IMG/VR virus record: IMGVR_UViG_3300034117_001895
Coordinates: 1 to 35,393 of that record
Origin: a virus
DNA: 35,393 bases
Strand: one strand, 5' to 3'
Part shown: positions 24,131-31,182 of the stretch, one piece after another
Layout of the letters: every line of letters starts with the position of its first letter
Position numbering within the stretch: the stretch's first letter is position 1
The notes under the pieces: model-generated
Told to the model about the DNA's origin: nothing
The model's input: only the letters and a program-made list of their open reading frames with translations
The model's database searches: none
Made by a program: the position numbers and the translations under genes

Positions 24131-25476
24131 TATCAGCGGATAAAGTATACTTAGAAAAGATTAACGAAGTATTTGTAAAGGTAATAGCTGAACCATCAAT
24201 TAAGATGGAAATGAGTTCGCATTTTATGTTTGAAGTACCAGGCGCTAAATTCATGCCTGCTGTACGCAATAGAATGTGGGATGGTAAAGTAAGATTGCTG
24301 AATACGATGACCGGATATATATACGCTGGTTTAGTTCCGCACATTCAGAGGTTTTGCGCGCAGCGCGAGTACGAATGTGAATTGTCTAAAGATCTTCAAA
24401 GCACTGAGCCTGTGCCAGAAGATTATGGGTATGAATTAGCGAAGCAACTTAAGGTTCCAAATCAGTTCGAACTGCGTGACTATCAGAACACTGCAGTTAT
24501 TCACGCGATAAGACATAATCGCTCCCTTTTCCTTTCGCCAACAGCATCAGGAAAATCGTTCATAATTTACTTGATCATGGCTCATCATCTGTTGCTTGAT
24601 CGAAAAATACTTATTGTAGTACCAACAACTTCTCTTGTTGATCAGATGGCATCTGATTTTGTTGAATACAACAATGGCGAGAAGATGAATATTCACAAGA
24701 TCAGAGGAGGAGTTGATAAGACTGTTGATGCAGAGATTACTATAAGTACTTGGCAGTCTTTATATAAAATGCCGAAGCAATTTTTCGAAAAATACGATGT
24801 TGTTTTTGGTGATGAAGCACATCTTTTTAAGGCAAAATCTCTCACTTCTATACTCGAAAAGATGCCGCATGTAAAATATCGTTATGGTTTAACTGGAACT
24901 ATTGATGATGCGCTTGCTCATAAATTAATACTAGAAGGATTGTTTGGTGAATTATTTCGAGTAACAAAAACTAAAACACTTATAGATAACAATGTGTTAT
25001 CTCAATTCAATATAAAGGCCCTGGTTCTTAAATATCCCGATGATATTCGGAAAGAGAATAAGGGTAAAACTTATCAAGAAGAAATTGATTGGATAGTGCG
25101 TAATGAATTCAGGAATAGGTTTATTCGAAATCTCGCATGGAATTTAAAGGGTAACACCCTCATTCTATTTCAATATGTAGATAAGCACGGTCAAGCTTTA
25201 TATGATATGTTAAAGAAATCAGATGATCACAATGTGCATTTTGTTCATGGTGGTGTAAAAACAGATGATCGTGAAAACATTAGACATGAAGTACGTAATT
25301 CAAGAGGTGAACTTATTGAATTAACATTTGAAAAAGACACAATAAAGCTAAAGGCAGAAGATAAAGTTTTATTGAGCTCTGGTGAAATTATCTTTGCTAA
25401 AGATGTTACACTCGAACATGATGTATCTAACAATTGGATAAAAACAAACTTAAAGAATAATAGAAAAGAAAAATGA
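24127..25476 (+). CDS. uvsW: UvsW helicase, N-terminal part of a split gene
   Basis: This 449-aa protein covers most of the SF2 helicase UvsW, which unwinds branched DNA and R-loops and helps end origin-dependent replication. The N-terminal domain (1-110) has NRMWDGKVRLLNTMTGYIYA. The helicase core shows motif I PTASGKS 138-144, motif II DEAH 229-232, motif III LTGTI, motif IV LILFQY 345-350 and VHGGVKTDDRENIRHEV ending at V389. T4 UvsW (503 aa) continues at this point into motif V; here the frame runs instead through 60 foreign residues (390-449) and stops. Motifs V and VI are encoded separately at 25504-25803. The GTG start overlaps the uvsY stop. The two products may assemble, as known for some split phage enzymes, or the gene may be inactive. 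Confidence 0.9.
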   Translation: MISADKVYLEKINEVFVKVIAEPSIKMEMSSHFMFEVPGAKFMPAVRNRMWDGKVRLLNTMTGYIYAGLVPHIQRFCAQREYECELSKDLQSTEPVPEDYGYELAKQLKVPNQFELRDYQNTAVIHAIRHNRSLFLSPTASGKSFIIYLIMAHHLLLDRKILIVVPTTSLVDQMASDFVEYNNGEKMNIHKIRGGVDKTVDAEITISTWQSLYKMPKQFFEKYDVVFGDEAHLFKAKSLTSILEKMPHVKYRYGLTGTIDDALAHKLILEGLFGELFRVTKTKTLIDNNVLSQFNIKALVLKYPDDIRKENKGKTYQEEIDWIVRNEFRNRFIRNLAWNLKGNTLILFQYVDKHGQALYDMLKKSDDHNVHFVHGGVKTDDRENIRHEVRNSRGELIELTFEKDTIKLKAEDKVLLSSGEIIFAKDVTLEHDVSNNWIKTNLKNNRKEK

Positions 25477-25502
25477 AACCAACAAACATAAAGAAGGAGG
25501 TG
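25294..25502 (+). other. About 209-bp insertion splitting uvsW before motif V
   Basis: UvsW-like sequence stops after HEV (to base 25293) and resumes in the DNA as tat gaa cgc aac (from 25503). The intervening 209 bases are not a multiple of three. They encode a 60-residue tail in the upstream frame, including GELIELTFEKDTIKLKAEDK and LLSSGEIIFAKDVTLEHDV. That pattern recalls block B of Hint/intein domains but lacks the T-x-x-H signature. The insert ends with a consensus ribosome site AAGGAGGT (25494-25501). No homing endonuclease is present. Boundaries are estimated to within a few bases. Confidence 0.65.
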
Positions 25503-25503
25503 T

Positions 25504-25803
25504 ATGAACGCAACATTATTTGTGCTTCATACGGTACCTTTCTCGACTGGTATAAATATTCCAGAACTTGATAATTTGATATTTGCGTCGCCTTCAAAGG
25601 GTAAGATTCGCAATCTTCAATCAATTGGCAGAGTCTTGCGAAAAGGTAAAGACAAGTCGCATGCCGTATTATACGACATTGTCGATGATCTTCAATGGAA
25701 AAATTCTCAAAATTTTGCAATAAAACATTTTATAGAGCGCGTTAAAATATACGGAGATGAGGGATTTCAATTCAAAATCCTAAGCATTGATATAGGAGGC
25801 TAA
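25504..25803 (+). CDS. uvsW: UvsW helicase, C-terminal part of a split gene
   Basis: This 99-aa protein begins at ATG 25504, three bases after AAGGAGGT. From FSTGINIPELDNLIFASPSK on, it is the end of UvsW: motif V (FSTGINI), motif VI (QSIGRVLRKG) and VLYDIVDDLQW, ending like T4 UvsW with RVKIYGDEGFQFK. The first eleven residues (MNATLFVLHTV) are the conserved stretch before motif V read in the wrong frame. In another frame the same DNA encodes YERNIICASYGTF, the expected helicase sequence, so skipping one T near 25539 would restore it. An alternative ATG at 25473, overlapping the upstream TGA, opens that other frame. Separate translation, a frameshift or a sequencing error are all possible. 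Confidence 0.85.
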   Translation: MNATLFVLHTVPFSTGINIPELDNLIFASPSKGKIRNLQSIGRVLRKGKDKSHAVLYDIVDDLQWKNSQNFAIKHFIERVKIYGDEGFQFKILSIDIGG

Positions 25804-25805
25804 TA

Positions 25806-26168
25806 ATGGAACTCTATCATATTAAGTTTAAAAACGGAGAAGATCTTTTAGGCTATATAGATGATATTGCCACAAATCTAATAGAAATCAAATCACCGAT
25901 TACAGTATCAATTGATCCACATTTAGGATTATTTGCTAAAAGCTGGTTGTTATTCGCAGATACAAATTCTGCGGTGATCGATAAGTCTAACATAATCTTG
26001 CTTAGCAAGGCATCGAATACGGCAGCAGAATATTATGATGAATTCATCCATAAGCAGCAGGAACATGCTAGTCGTAAGACAATGACAGAGGATTCATCGA
26101 TGAATCAAGAGTTTGAAGATATCTTCACAGCTATGATAGAATCCAAAAATACTGTTAGAAAACATTAG
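25806..26168 (+). CDS. LSm/Hfq-like small protein, conserved near uvsW
   Basis: This 120-aa protein starts two bases after the uvsW C-part, with AGGAGG upstream. The first 75 residues look like an Sm fold: strand pattern YHIKFKNGEDLLGYIDDIAT, then LIEIKSPITVSIDP and NIILLSKAS. A helical tail rich in Glu, Gln and Lys follows. Similar Sm-like proteins are seen after uvsW in T4-like marine phages and are normally left without function. RNA binding would be a reasonable guess but no direct evidence exists here. A leftward promoter just downstream would produce RNA antisense to this gene. Confidence 0.6.
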   Translation: MELYHIKFKNGEDLLGYIDDIATNLIEIKSPITVSIDPHLGLFAKSWLLFADTNSAVIDKSNIILLSKASNTAAEYYDEFIHKQQEHASRKTMTEDSSMNQEFEDIFTAMIESKNTVRKH

Positions 26169-26191
26169 AGTTATATGATAACCATAAAGGT

Positions 26192-26219
26192 ATTATACCA
26201 TACCTAGAAAAGATGTCAA
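26192..26219 (-). promoter_or_regulatory. Leftward consensus promoter, antisense to upstream genes
   Basis: On the minus strand, TTGACA (plus 26214-26219), 16 bases, TATAAT (plus 26192-26197): both boxes match consensus. No credible minus-strand gene lies downstream, so the product would be antisense to the LSm-like gene and possibly to the end of uvsW. It mirrors the rightward promoter 24 bases away. Confidence 0.55.
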
Positions 26220-26243
26220 CAACTATTTTCGATAATTTTATGG

Positions 26244-26272
26244 TTGACATTTGCCTCTTAGTATGGTATTTT
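26244..26272 (+). promoter_or_regulatory. Rightward early promoter for gp55
   Basis: TTGACA, 17 bases, TATTTT, about 20 bases before ATG 26293. The extended -35 TGGTTGACATTTGC is shared with the promoter at 30896. GTATGG precedes the -10, as it does in the divergent partner. Confidence 0.75.
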
Positions 26273-26292
26273 AAAAGTAAACAGAGGTGAAC

Positions 26293-26856
26293 ATGGCGAA
26301 AGCAGTTAAGGCAAAGCGAAATTATGTGAATAACGCAGAATTTCTAGAAGCAATGGTAAAATACAAAAAGGCAGTTCGTGAAGCCGAAGACAGTGGTGAA
26401 GAACTACCAAGAATTCCAAACTACATTGGAGAGTGTATCTATCAGATAGCAAACAGATTGGCGTTTAGGCCAAACTTTATAAATTACTCTTATAGAGATG
26501 ACATGGTTGCTGATGGATTAGAAAATGCTATCATGTGTATTAATAACTTTGATCCAGAAAAATCAAATAATCCATTTGCTTATTTCACTCAAGTAATATA
26601 TTTTGCGTTCATTAGGCGCATTCACAAAGAAAAAAAACAAACATACATTCGACATAAAGTGTTAGAAAATTCTATTCTGACAAACACTGTATTTGAGAAA
26701 GGCGAAAACAGCGATTTTGGTAGTTCTTCATTATCAGAAACGAACAATGATTATATGAACAATTTTGTTGAAAAATATGAAGCGTCGATGGAAAGCAAAA
26801 AGAAAACTTCGGTGAAAAAGAAAGGTGTTGAGGTTTTCTATGGTGACGAAGCGTGA
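26293..26856 (+). CDS. 55: Late sigma factor gp55
   Basis: This 187-aa protein is the phage sigma factor that directs host RNA polymerase to TATAAATA late promoters. Family features are FLEAMVKYKKAVREAE near the start, then IPNYIGECIYQIANRLAFRP, and the sigma region 2-like block SYRDDMVADGLENAIMCINN, with FDPEKSNNPFAYFTQVIYFA and FIRRIHKEKKQ. The C-terminus (VEVFYGDEA) is acidic-hydrophobic, consistent with a sliding-clamp contact as in T4. The length equals T4 gp55 (185 aa). ATG 26293, five bases after AGAGG, is preferred to GTG 26287. It overlaps gp47 by four bases. Confidence 0.93.
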   Translation: MAKAVKAKRNYVNNAEFLEAMVKYKKAVREAEDSGEELPRIPNYIGECIYQIANRLAFRPNFINYSYRDDMVADGLENAIMCINNFDPEKSNNPFAYFTQVIYFAFIRRIHKEKKQTYIRHKVLENSILTNTVFEKGENSDFGSSSLSETNNDYMNNFVEKYEASMESKKKTSVKKKGVEVFYGDEA

Positions 26857-27914
26857 AAATAGCAATCATTAATGATACACATTTTGGTACTAGAGGTGAT
26901 TCAAAAATTTTCCTAGATTATCAAGAAAAGTTCTATTCAAATGTTTTCTTTCCAGAGCTTGAACGTAGAGGAATTCAAACACTTTTACATCTCGGCGATC
27001 TTTTCGATCGAAGAAAATATGTGAATTTTGTTACGCTTAAGCGTACAAAAGAGATGTTTCTTAATCCTCTAAAAGATAGAAATATTACGGTTCATGGTGT
27101 AGTTGGCAATCACGATACATCTTTTAAGAACACAAATGAAGTAAATACAATAGACTTACTACTGAAAGAGTATGAAAACTATAACGTGTATGTTAATGAA
27201 CCAGTTACTCTTAACTTTGGAAACTGCAATATTATGCTATCGCCATGGATTTGTTCGAGCAACTCAGAAGTATCGTTCAAAGCTTTCAAGGAAACCAAAG
27301 CAAAGGTGTTAATGGGACACTTTGAATTTGCTGGGTTCGAAATGATGAAAGGACAATTGTCAGATCATGGACTAGATCGATCAGAGTTTAAAAAATTCTC
27401 ATCTGTGTATTCTGGCCATTACCATCACCCATCCTCTCATGAAAATATCACTTATCTTGGTGCACCATATGAAATGACGTGGACAGATTACAGGGGAAAG
27501 CGTGGCTTTCATATCTTCGATACAGAAACATGCGAAATAGAATTTGTTCAAAATCAATTTTCAATATTTCATAAACTTGATTACGATGATGAAGATCTCA
27601 GCGTAGAAGATATTGCTGAAATTGATGTTTCGCCATTGACACAGGCCTATGTTAAGGTTATAGTAAAAAAGAAGAACAATCCGTACGTGTTTGACTTATT
27701 CATAGATAAGTTACAATCAGCTGGATGTGCAGATATTAAGGTCGTAGAAGATCACTTAAACTTCGACATTATTAGTGAAGGCGAGCTTGTAGACGAAGCT
27801 CAAGATACCTTATCTCTTCTTAAGACTTATGTGGAAGGTCTGGAAGTGAAGGCTGACAAGGCTCGAATTAACGAGTTTCTTCGTGATCTATATCAGGAAG
27901 CCCTCAGTCTATAA
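26853..27914 (+). CDS. 47: Recombination nuclease subunit gp47 (SbcD/Mre11-like)
   Basis: This 353-aa metallophosphoesterase partners gp46 to resect DNA ends and degrade host DNA. The phosphoesterase motifs are NDTHFGTR (D8, H10), HLGDLFDRR (about 46-54), GVVGNHD (82-88), GHFEF and YSGHYHHPS. The C-terminal half carries the capping and ATPase-binding domain. The length is close to T4 gp47 (339 aa). The start is GTG, overlapping the gp55 stop (GTGA). Its stop overlaps the ATG of a 37-aa frame, followed by gp46, as in many T4-like phages. Confidence 0.96.
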   Translation: MKIAIINDTHFGTRGDSKIFLDYQEKFYSNVFFPELERRGIQTLLHLGDLFDRRKYVNFVTLKRTKEMFLNPLKDRNITVHGVVGNHDTSFKNTNEVNTIDLLLKEYENYNVYVNEPVTLNFGNCNIMLSPWICSSNSEVSFKAFKETKAKVLMGHFEFAGFEMMKGQLSDHGLDRSEFKKFSSVYSGHYHHPSSHENITYLGAPYEMTWTDYRGKRGFHIFDTETCEIEFVQNQFSIFHKLDYDDEDLSVEDIAEIDVSPLTQAYVKVIVKKKNNPYVFDLFIDKLQSAGCADIKVVEDHLNFDIISEGELVDEAQDTLSLLKTYVEGLEVKADKARINEFLRDLYQEALSL

Positions 27915-28027
27915 TGCAGGCAAAGATAGTAGAGCGCAAACTCAACTCGGGAGAAACTGAGTATGGAGTTCAATATTCTGATGGACATATTACTTGGTTT
28001 AGTTCATTACCTAGATTACCTAGGTGA
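27914..28027 (+). CDS. 37-residue protein between gp47 and gp46
   Basis: A short frame beginning at ATG 27914, which shares one base with the gp47 stop, and ending at TGA 28025-28027. The product begins MQAKIVERKLNSGETEYGVQ and contains YSDGHITW. Small genes at this position are common in T4-like phages and often share a YGV.Y.DG..TW pattern. Nothing else is known. It fills most of the 152-bp gap between gp47 and gp46, which supports it as a real gene. Confidence 0.55.
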   Translation: MQAKIVERKLNSGETEYGVQYSDGHITWFSSLPRLPR

Positions 28028-28066
28028 GAACACCGCCAAAGAACAAAATAGAAAGAAGCAAATATA

Positions 28067-29776
28067 GTGTTAACGTTCACTAGCGTTAAGTATAAAAACA
28101 TCCTTTCAACGGGTAATTCCTGGACATCGATTGATCTCAATCGTAACAAAAGTACATTGATAGTCGGAGAAAACGGGTGTGGAAAAAGCACGTTGCTGGA
28201 CGCAATTACGTTTGCGTTATACGGCAAAGCATTTCGCAAGATCAACAAGCCTCAGTTAATGAATTCTATCAATCAACGCGACCTCGTTGTTGAGGTAAAA
28301 TTCAATTCAAATGGCGCTGAATATCTCATTAAACGAGGAATGAAACCAAATATATTCGAAATTTGGAAAGACAATATTCTTCTAAATCAGGATGCATCTT
28401 CTCGTGATTACCAAGCATATCTTGAAGAAAATATTCTCAAAATGAACTATAAGTCATTTGGACAAGTTGTAGTGCTTGGTAGTTCAACATTTGTTCCATT
28501 TATGCAATTACCTTCATTCCACAGGCGCGAAGTTATCGAAGATCTTCTTGATATTCAGATTTTTAGTACTATGAACAACCTACTGAAAGAAAAAACCAAC
28601 ACAAATAAGTCAGATATATCAGATGTTAAATATCAACTAGATTTGATCAAGAGCAAAATAGAAGCAGCTAAAGAACATAATGAATCTATACGAAAATTAA
28701 AAGAAAACGAAGTTACACGTATTAAAGAAAAAATGCGTGAACAAATATCTCTCATTGAATCCAAAGATATTCTAATAGAAGAGATAGATAATAAAATTAC
28801 AGAAACTATAAAGACGATTGAAGATAAACCAGATGCTAAATCTCAACTAGATCAATTGAAGGCCCTTCAGGTCGACTTGAATGTTAAACTATCGAGTCTT
28901 CAAAAAGACGTGAAGTTTTATCATACATATGATAACTGCCCAACATGTAAACAGGGTATTGAACACGATTTTAAGTCACTTACTATTACAGAAAAAACTA
29001 ATAAAATGGGAGATATCGAAGCGGCTATAGATGATCTTAATGTTAAAATTATAGATATATCGACACGTTTAGAGGATATATCTATAATAGAATCTAAGCT
29101 TCATGTTATGAGTTTGTCACGAAACGATCATGCCACGAATATTCGCATTGCTCGATCTTCGCTAATAGCGCTAAAAACAGAACTTGAAACTGCTGAACGT
29201 GGTGCTGCAGACGTCGATACAGCAAAAATTGATGCGTATCAAAAAGAACATAGGACTGCAACAAACAAACAAAAGGCTTTACATGCAGAAAAGGAAGTAC
29301 TGGCCGTAGTAGCTTCAATGCTGAAAGATGGTGGAATTAAGACTCGCATCATCAAACAGTATGTTCCAATTATGAACAAGCTTATCAACAAGTACTTAGC
29401 TGCAATGGACTTTTTTGTTGACTTTCAACTTGACGAAAACTTCAACGAAAAGATATTGAGCAGATTTCGAGACGAATTCTCGTATTCTTCGTTTTCAGAA
29501 GGAGAAAAGTTGCGCATCGATTTATCCCTAATGTTCACATGGAGAGCAGTGTCAAAGTTACGTAATTCAGTGACGACAAATCTATTGATCATGGATGAAG
29601 TACTCGACGGCTCACTTGATCAAGCTGGAACTGATGAATTCTTAAAAATCATTAATGAACTTACGGTCGACTCAAACGTTTTTATCATCAGTCATAAAGG
29701 TGATACGTTGTACGATAAATTTGATCATGTAATCAAGTTTGAAAAGAAGAAAAACTTTAGTCAAATCGCAGCATAG
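28067..29776 (+). CDS. 46: Recombination nuclease subunit gp46 (SbcC/Rad50-like)
   Basis: This 569-aa ABC-type ATPase forms the gp46/gp47 end-processing complex. The N-terminal lobe has Walker A GENGCGKST (34-42) and a Q-loop near VVVLGSSTFVPFMQL. A coiled coil follows (about 170-400) with the zinc hook CPTCKQG (291-297) at its tip. The C-terminal lobe has signature SFSEGEKLR (475-483), Walker B LLIMDE (506-511) and D-loop DGSLD. All key residues are present and the length matches T4 (560 aa). The start is GTG 28067 with a weak purine-rich leader, chosen because it gives the conserved beginning LTFTSVKYKNILSTG. Confidence 0.96.
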   Translation: MLTFTSVKYKNILSTGNSWTSIDLNRNKSTLIVGENGCGKSTLLDAITFALYGKAFRKINKPQLMNSINQRDLVVEVKFNSNGAEYLIKRGMKPNIFEIWKDNILLNQDASSRDYQAYLEENILKMNYKSFGQVVVLGSSTFVPFMQLPSFHRREVIEDLLDIQIFSTMNNLLKEKTNTNKSDISDVKYQLDLIKSKIEAAKEHNESIRKLKENEVTRIKEKMREQISLIESKDILIEEIDNKITETIKTIEDKPDAKSQLDQLKALQVDLNVKLSSLQKDVKFYHTYDNCPTCKQGIEHDFKSLTITEKTNKMGDIEAAIDDLNVKIIDISTRLEDISIIESKLHVMSLSRNDHATNIRIARSSLIALKTELETAERGAADVDTAKIDAYQKEHRTATNKQKALHAEKEVLAVVASMLKDGGIKTRIIKQYVPIMNKLINKYLAAMDFFVDFQLDENFNEKILSRFRDEFSYSSFSEGEKLRIDLSLMFTWRAVSKLRNSVTTNLLIMDEVLDGSLDQAGTDEFLKIINELTVDSNVFIISHKGDTLYDKFDHVIKFEKKKNFSQIAA

Positions 29777-29786
29777 GAGAATACGA

Positions 29787-30017
29787 ATGGCCAAATGGAA
29801 TAGTAGTGCACAAAATTTTGCAAAATTACAAACTGATAGTCCAGTGTTATATCGGCATGTTCGAACAGGCGATATGTATGTAGTATTGTGTGATGCATAT
29901 GAAGTAACCACTGATGTAGCTACTCTTGTTACAGTGTATCGAAACGTTGAACAAGGTACTGTTTACGTCCAAGAACGTGAAAGATTTTATGACGGTAGAT
30001 TTGAAAAGATATCATGA
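29787..30017 (+). CDS. DUF1653-like small protein
   Basis: This 76-aa protein starts at ATG 29787, six bases after AGGAGA. The motif YRHVRTGDMYVVL near the start, then TLVTVYRNVEQGTVYVQ and ERFYDG, fits the DUF1653 pattern (YRH-KG..Y.VL, VVYR, W/YVRP..MF). DUF1653 proteins are short and beta-rich, widespread in bacteria and phages, and of unknown biochemical role. The gene lies ten bases after gp46 and overlaps the next gene by four bases. A longer frame from base 29739 would overlap gp46 heavily and lacks a ribosome site. Confidence 0.7.
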   Translation: MAKWNSSAQNFAKLQTDSPVLYRHVRTGDMYVVLCDAYEVTTDVATLVTVYRNVEQGTVYVQERERFYDGRFEKIS

Positions 30018-30448
30018 CAAACACCCGAATAGGCATCACATTTAGTACCTTTGATCTTCTTCACGCCGGACATATTTCAATGTTACGCGAAGCAAAGGAT
30101 CATTGTGATTACCTTATATGTGGATTACAGGTCGATCCATCTGTTGATCGCCCAGAAAAGAACAAACCAGTTCAAACATTAGTAGAAAGATACGTACAGC
30201 TTTCTGCGGTAAAGTATGTCGATGAAATAGTTCCGTATTCTACAGAAGAAGACGTAGTTGATATTCTAGGAATGTATGATATATCTGTAATAATACTTGG
30301 AGAAGAATATAAGGATCGCGACTTCAGTGGTAAAGATTTATGTCAGAAGCGCGGAATAGACTTATACTTTAATAAAAGAGATCATCGATTTAGTACTAGC
30401 GACTTGCGAAAGCGAGTGAATTCAATAGAAAATTTGAAAATAAAATAA
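30014..30448 (+). CDS. Glycerol-3-phosphate cytidylyltransferase-like nucleotidyltransferase
   Basis: This 144-aa protein has the nucleotidyltransferase fold. ITFSTFDLLHAGH (H17, H20) is the CTP-binding HxGH motif, LICGLQVDPSV and VERYVQLSAVKYVDE are the following elements, and RFSTSDLRKRV corresponds to the RTxGISTT motif in relaxed form. Family members (TagD-like) make CDP-glycerol or similar activated compounds. Comparable genes occur in other T4-like marine phages, with unproven roles in surface or nucleotide metabolism. The length equals the single-domain enzymes (about 130 aa). It overlaps the DUF1653-like gene by four bases. Confidence 0.8.
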   Translation: MTNTRIGITFSTFDLLHAGHISMLREAKDHCDYLICGLQVDPSVDRPEKNKPVQTLVERYVQLSAVKYVDEIVPYSTEEDVVDILGMYDISVIILGEEYKDRDFSGKDLCQKRGIDLYFNKRDHRFSTSDLRKRVNSIENLKIK

Positions 30449-30459
30449 AAGGATATATA

Positions 30460-30879
30460 ATGTCAAATGATTGGGTAAAGGATATAGGTGCGTTGCACAC
30501 TAAGTTCGGTGTTAATGATTGGGTTTCTGGAAAATTAGAAACTGATGATGTGAGCACTCTTCGCGAGTTTCTTAAGTTTAGAATCAGCTTTCTGAAAGAA
30601 GAACTTCAAGAAACAGAAACAGCAGTCGAATCCTACAATCCAGAAGAAATCGTCGATGGTCTTATAGATCTGTGTGTTGTAGCTATCGGTACTCTTAACG
30701 CATTCAACGTCGACGCCTACCAAGCTTGGAACGCAATTCATACAGCGAATATGACGAAGGAGCCCGGGGTAAAACCTTCGCGACCAAACAAGTTTGGTCT
30801 TCCAGACCTGATCAAACCTCACGACTGGGTTGGTCCTAGTCATGAAAAAAATCACGGAATTTTGGACAAATTGCAGTAA
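30460..30879 (+). CDS. MazG-like all-alpha NTP pyrophosphohydrolase
   Basis: This 139-aa protein has the metal-binding pattern of the all-alpha NTP-PPase family: ELQE (E48, E51) and EIVD (E63, D66), followed by GLIDLCVVAIGTLNAF. The C-terminal half (AWNAIHTANMTKEPG and the Pro-rich segment KPSRPNKFGLPD) is typical of phage MazG-like and phosphoribosyl-ATP pyrophosphohydrolase-like proteins. These enzymes cleave NTPs or dNTPs to monophosphates. With a gp42-type enzyme in the same region, a dCTPase role like T4 gp56 is possible but only inferred. AAAGGA precedes the start. The early promoter at 30896 follows its stop. Confidence 0.75.
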   Translation: MSNDWVKDIGALHTKFGVNDWVSGKLETDDVSTLREFLKFRISFLKEELQETETAVESYNPEEIVDGLIDLCVVAIGTLNAFNVDAYQAWNAIHTANMTKEPGVKPSRPNKFGLPDLIKPHDWVGPSHEKNHGILDKLQ

Positions 30880-30895
30880 TTTTACACATAGCTGG

Positions 30896-30924
30896 TTGAC
30901 ATTTGCTACAGGATTGCTTATATT
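30896..30924 (+). promoter_or_regulatory. Early promoter (leader family A)
   Basis: TTGACA, 17 bases, TATATT, 62 bases before ATG 30958. The 50 bases from TTGACA match the promoter at 31121 at about 41 positions, including ATAGTAAAGAAAAA in the leader. Confidence 0.75.
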
Positions 30925-30957
30925 CATATAGTAAAGAAAAAACAAGAAGGTGTAGAA

Positions 30958-31116
30958 ATGGATACTAGCAAAGAAGCTGTTAACCTTGAGGCCTACATGC
31001 TCCGTGAGAAAGGTGATCCTGAGAGCCTGGCCATGGCTCTCTTGCTTGAGCAGATGATCGATGAACTTGAGATTCATCGCAACGCTGCTCCTCGTGCAGA
31101 AATTATTGCCGCATAG
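30958..31116 (+). CDS. 52-residue unknown protein
   Basis: A short frame from ATG 30958 to TAG 31114-31116, with AAGGTG seven bases upstream and a dedicated early promoter. The product (starting MDTSKEAVNLEAYMLREKGD) is acidic and almost entirely helical, with LAMALLLEQMIDELEIH as a likely amphipathic helix. Codon use is more GC-rich and regular than in its neighbours. No family is recognised. The own-promoter arrangement resembles small host-takeover genes of T4-like phages, but that function is a guess. Confidence 0.65.
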   Translation: MDTSKEAVNLEAYMLREKGDPESLAMALLLEQMIDELEIHRNAAPRAEIIAA

Positions 31117-31120
31117 CCAG

Positions 31121-31149
31121 TTGACATTTACTATAGGATTGATTAGATC
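31121..31149 (+). promoter_or_regulatory. Early promoter (leader family A, second copy)
   Basis: TTGACA, then a weak -10 (TAGATC at 17 bases or TTAGAT at 16), exactly 62 bases before ATG 31183, as in the first copy. The leader ATAGTAAAGAAAAA is conserved. The poorer -10 suggests lower activity. Confidence 0.6.
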
Positions 31150-31182
31150 TGAATAGTAAAGAAAAACCAAGCAAGGTGTAAA

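Noticed and set aside
25551-25558. TATAAATA inside the C-terminal uvsW part
   Set aside because: It lies in the conserved coding stretch for GINI and is about 250 bases from the next gene start, so a chance match is more likely than a late promoter.
24127-25803. A standard intein or a self-splicing intron in uvsW
   Set aside because: There is no Cys/Ser at the upstream junction, no His-Asn at the downstream one, the insert length is not a multiple of three, and it is too short for the conserved group I core; a degenerate element remains possible.
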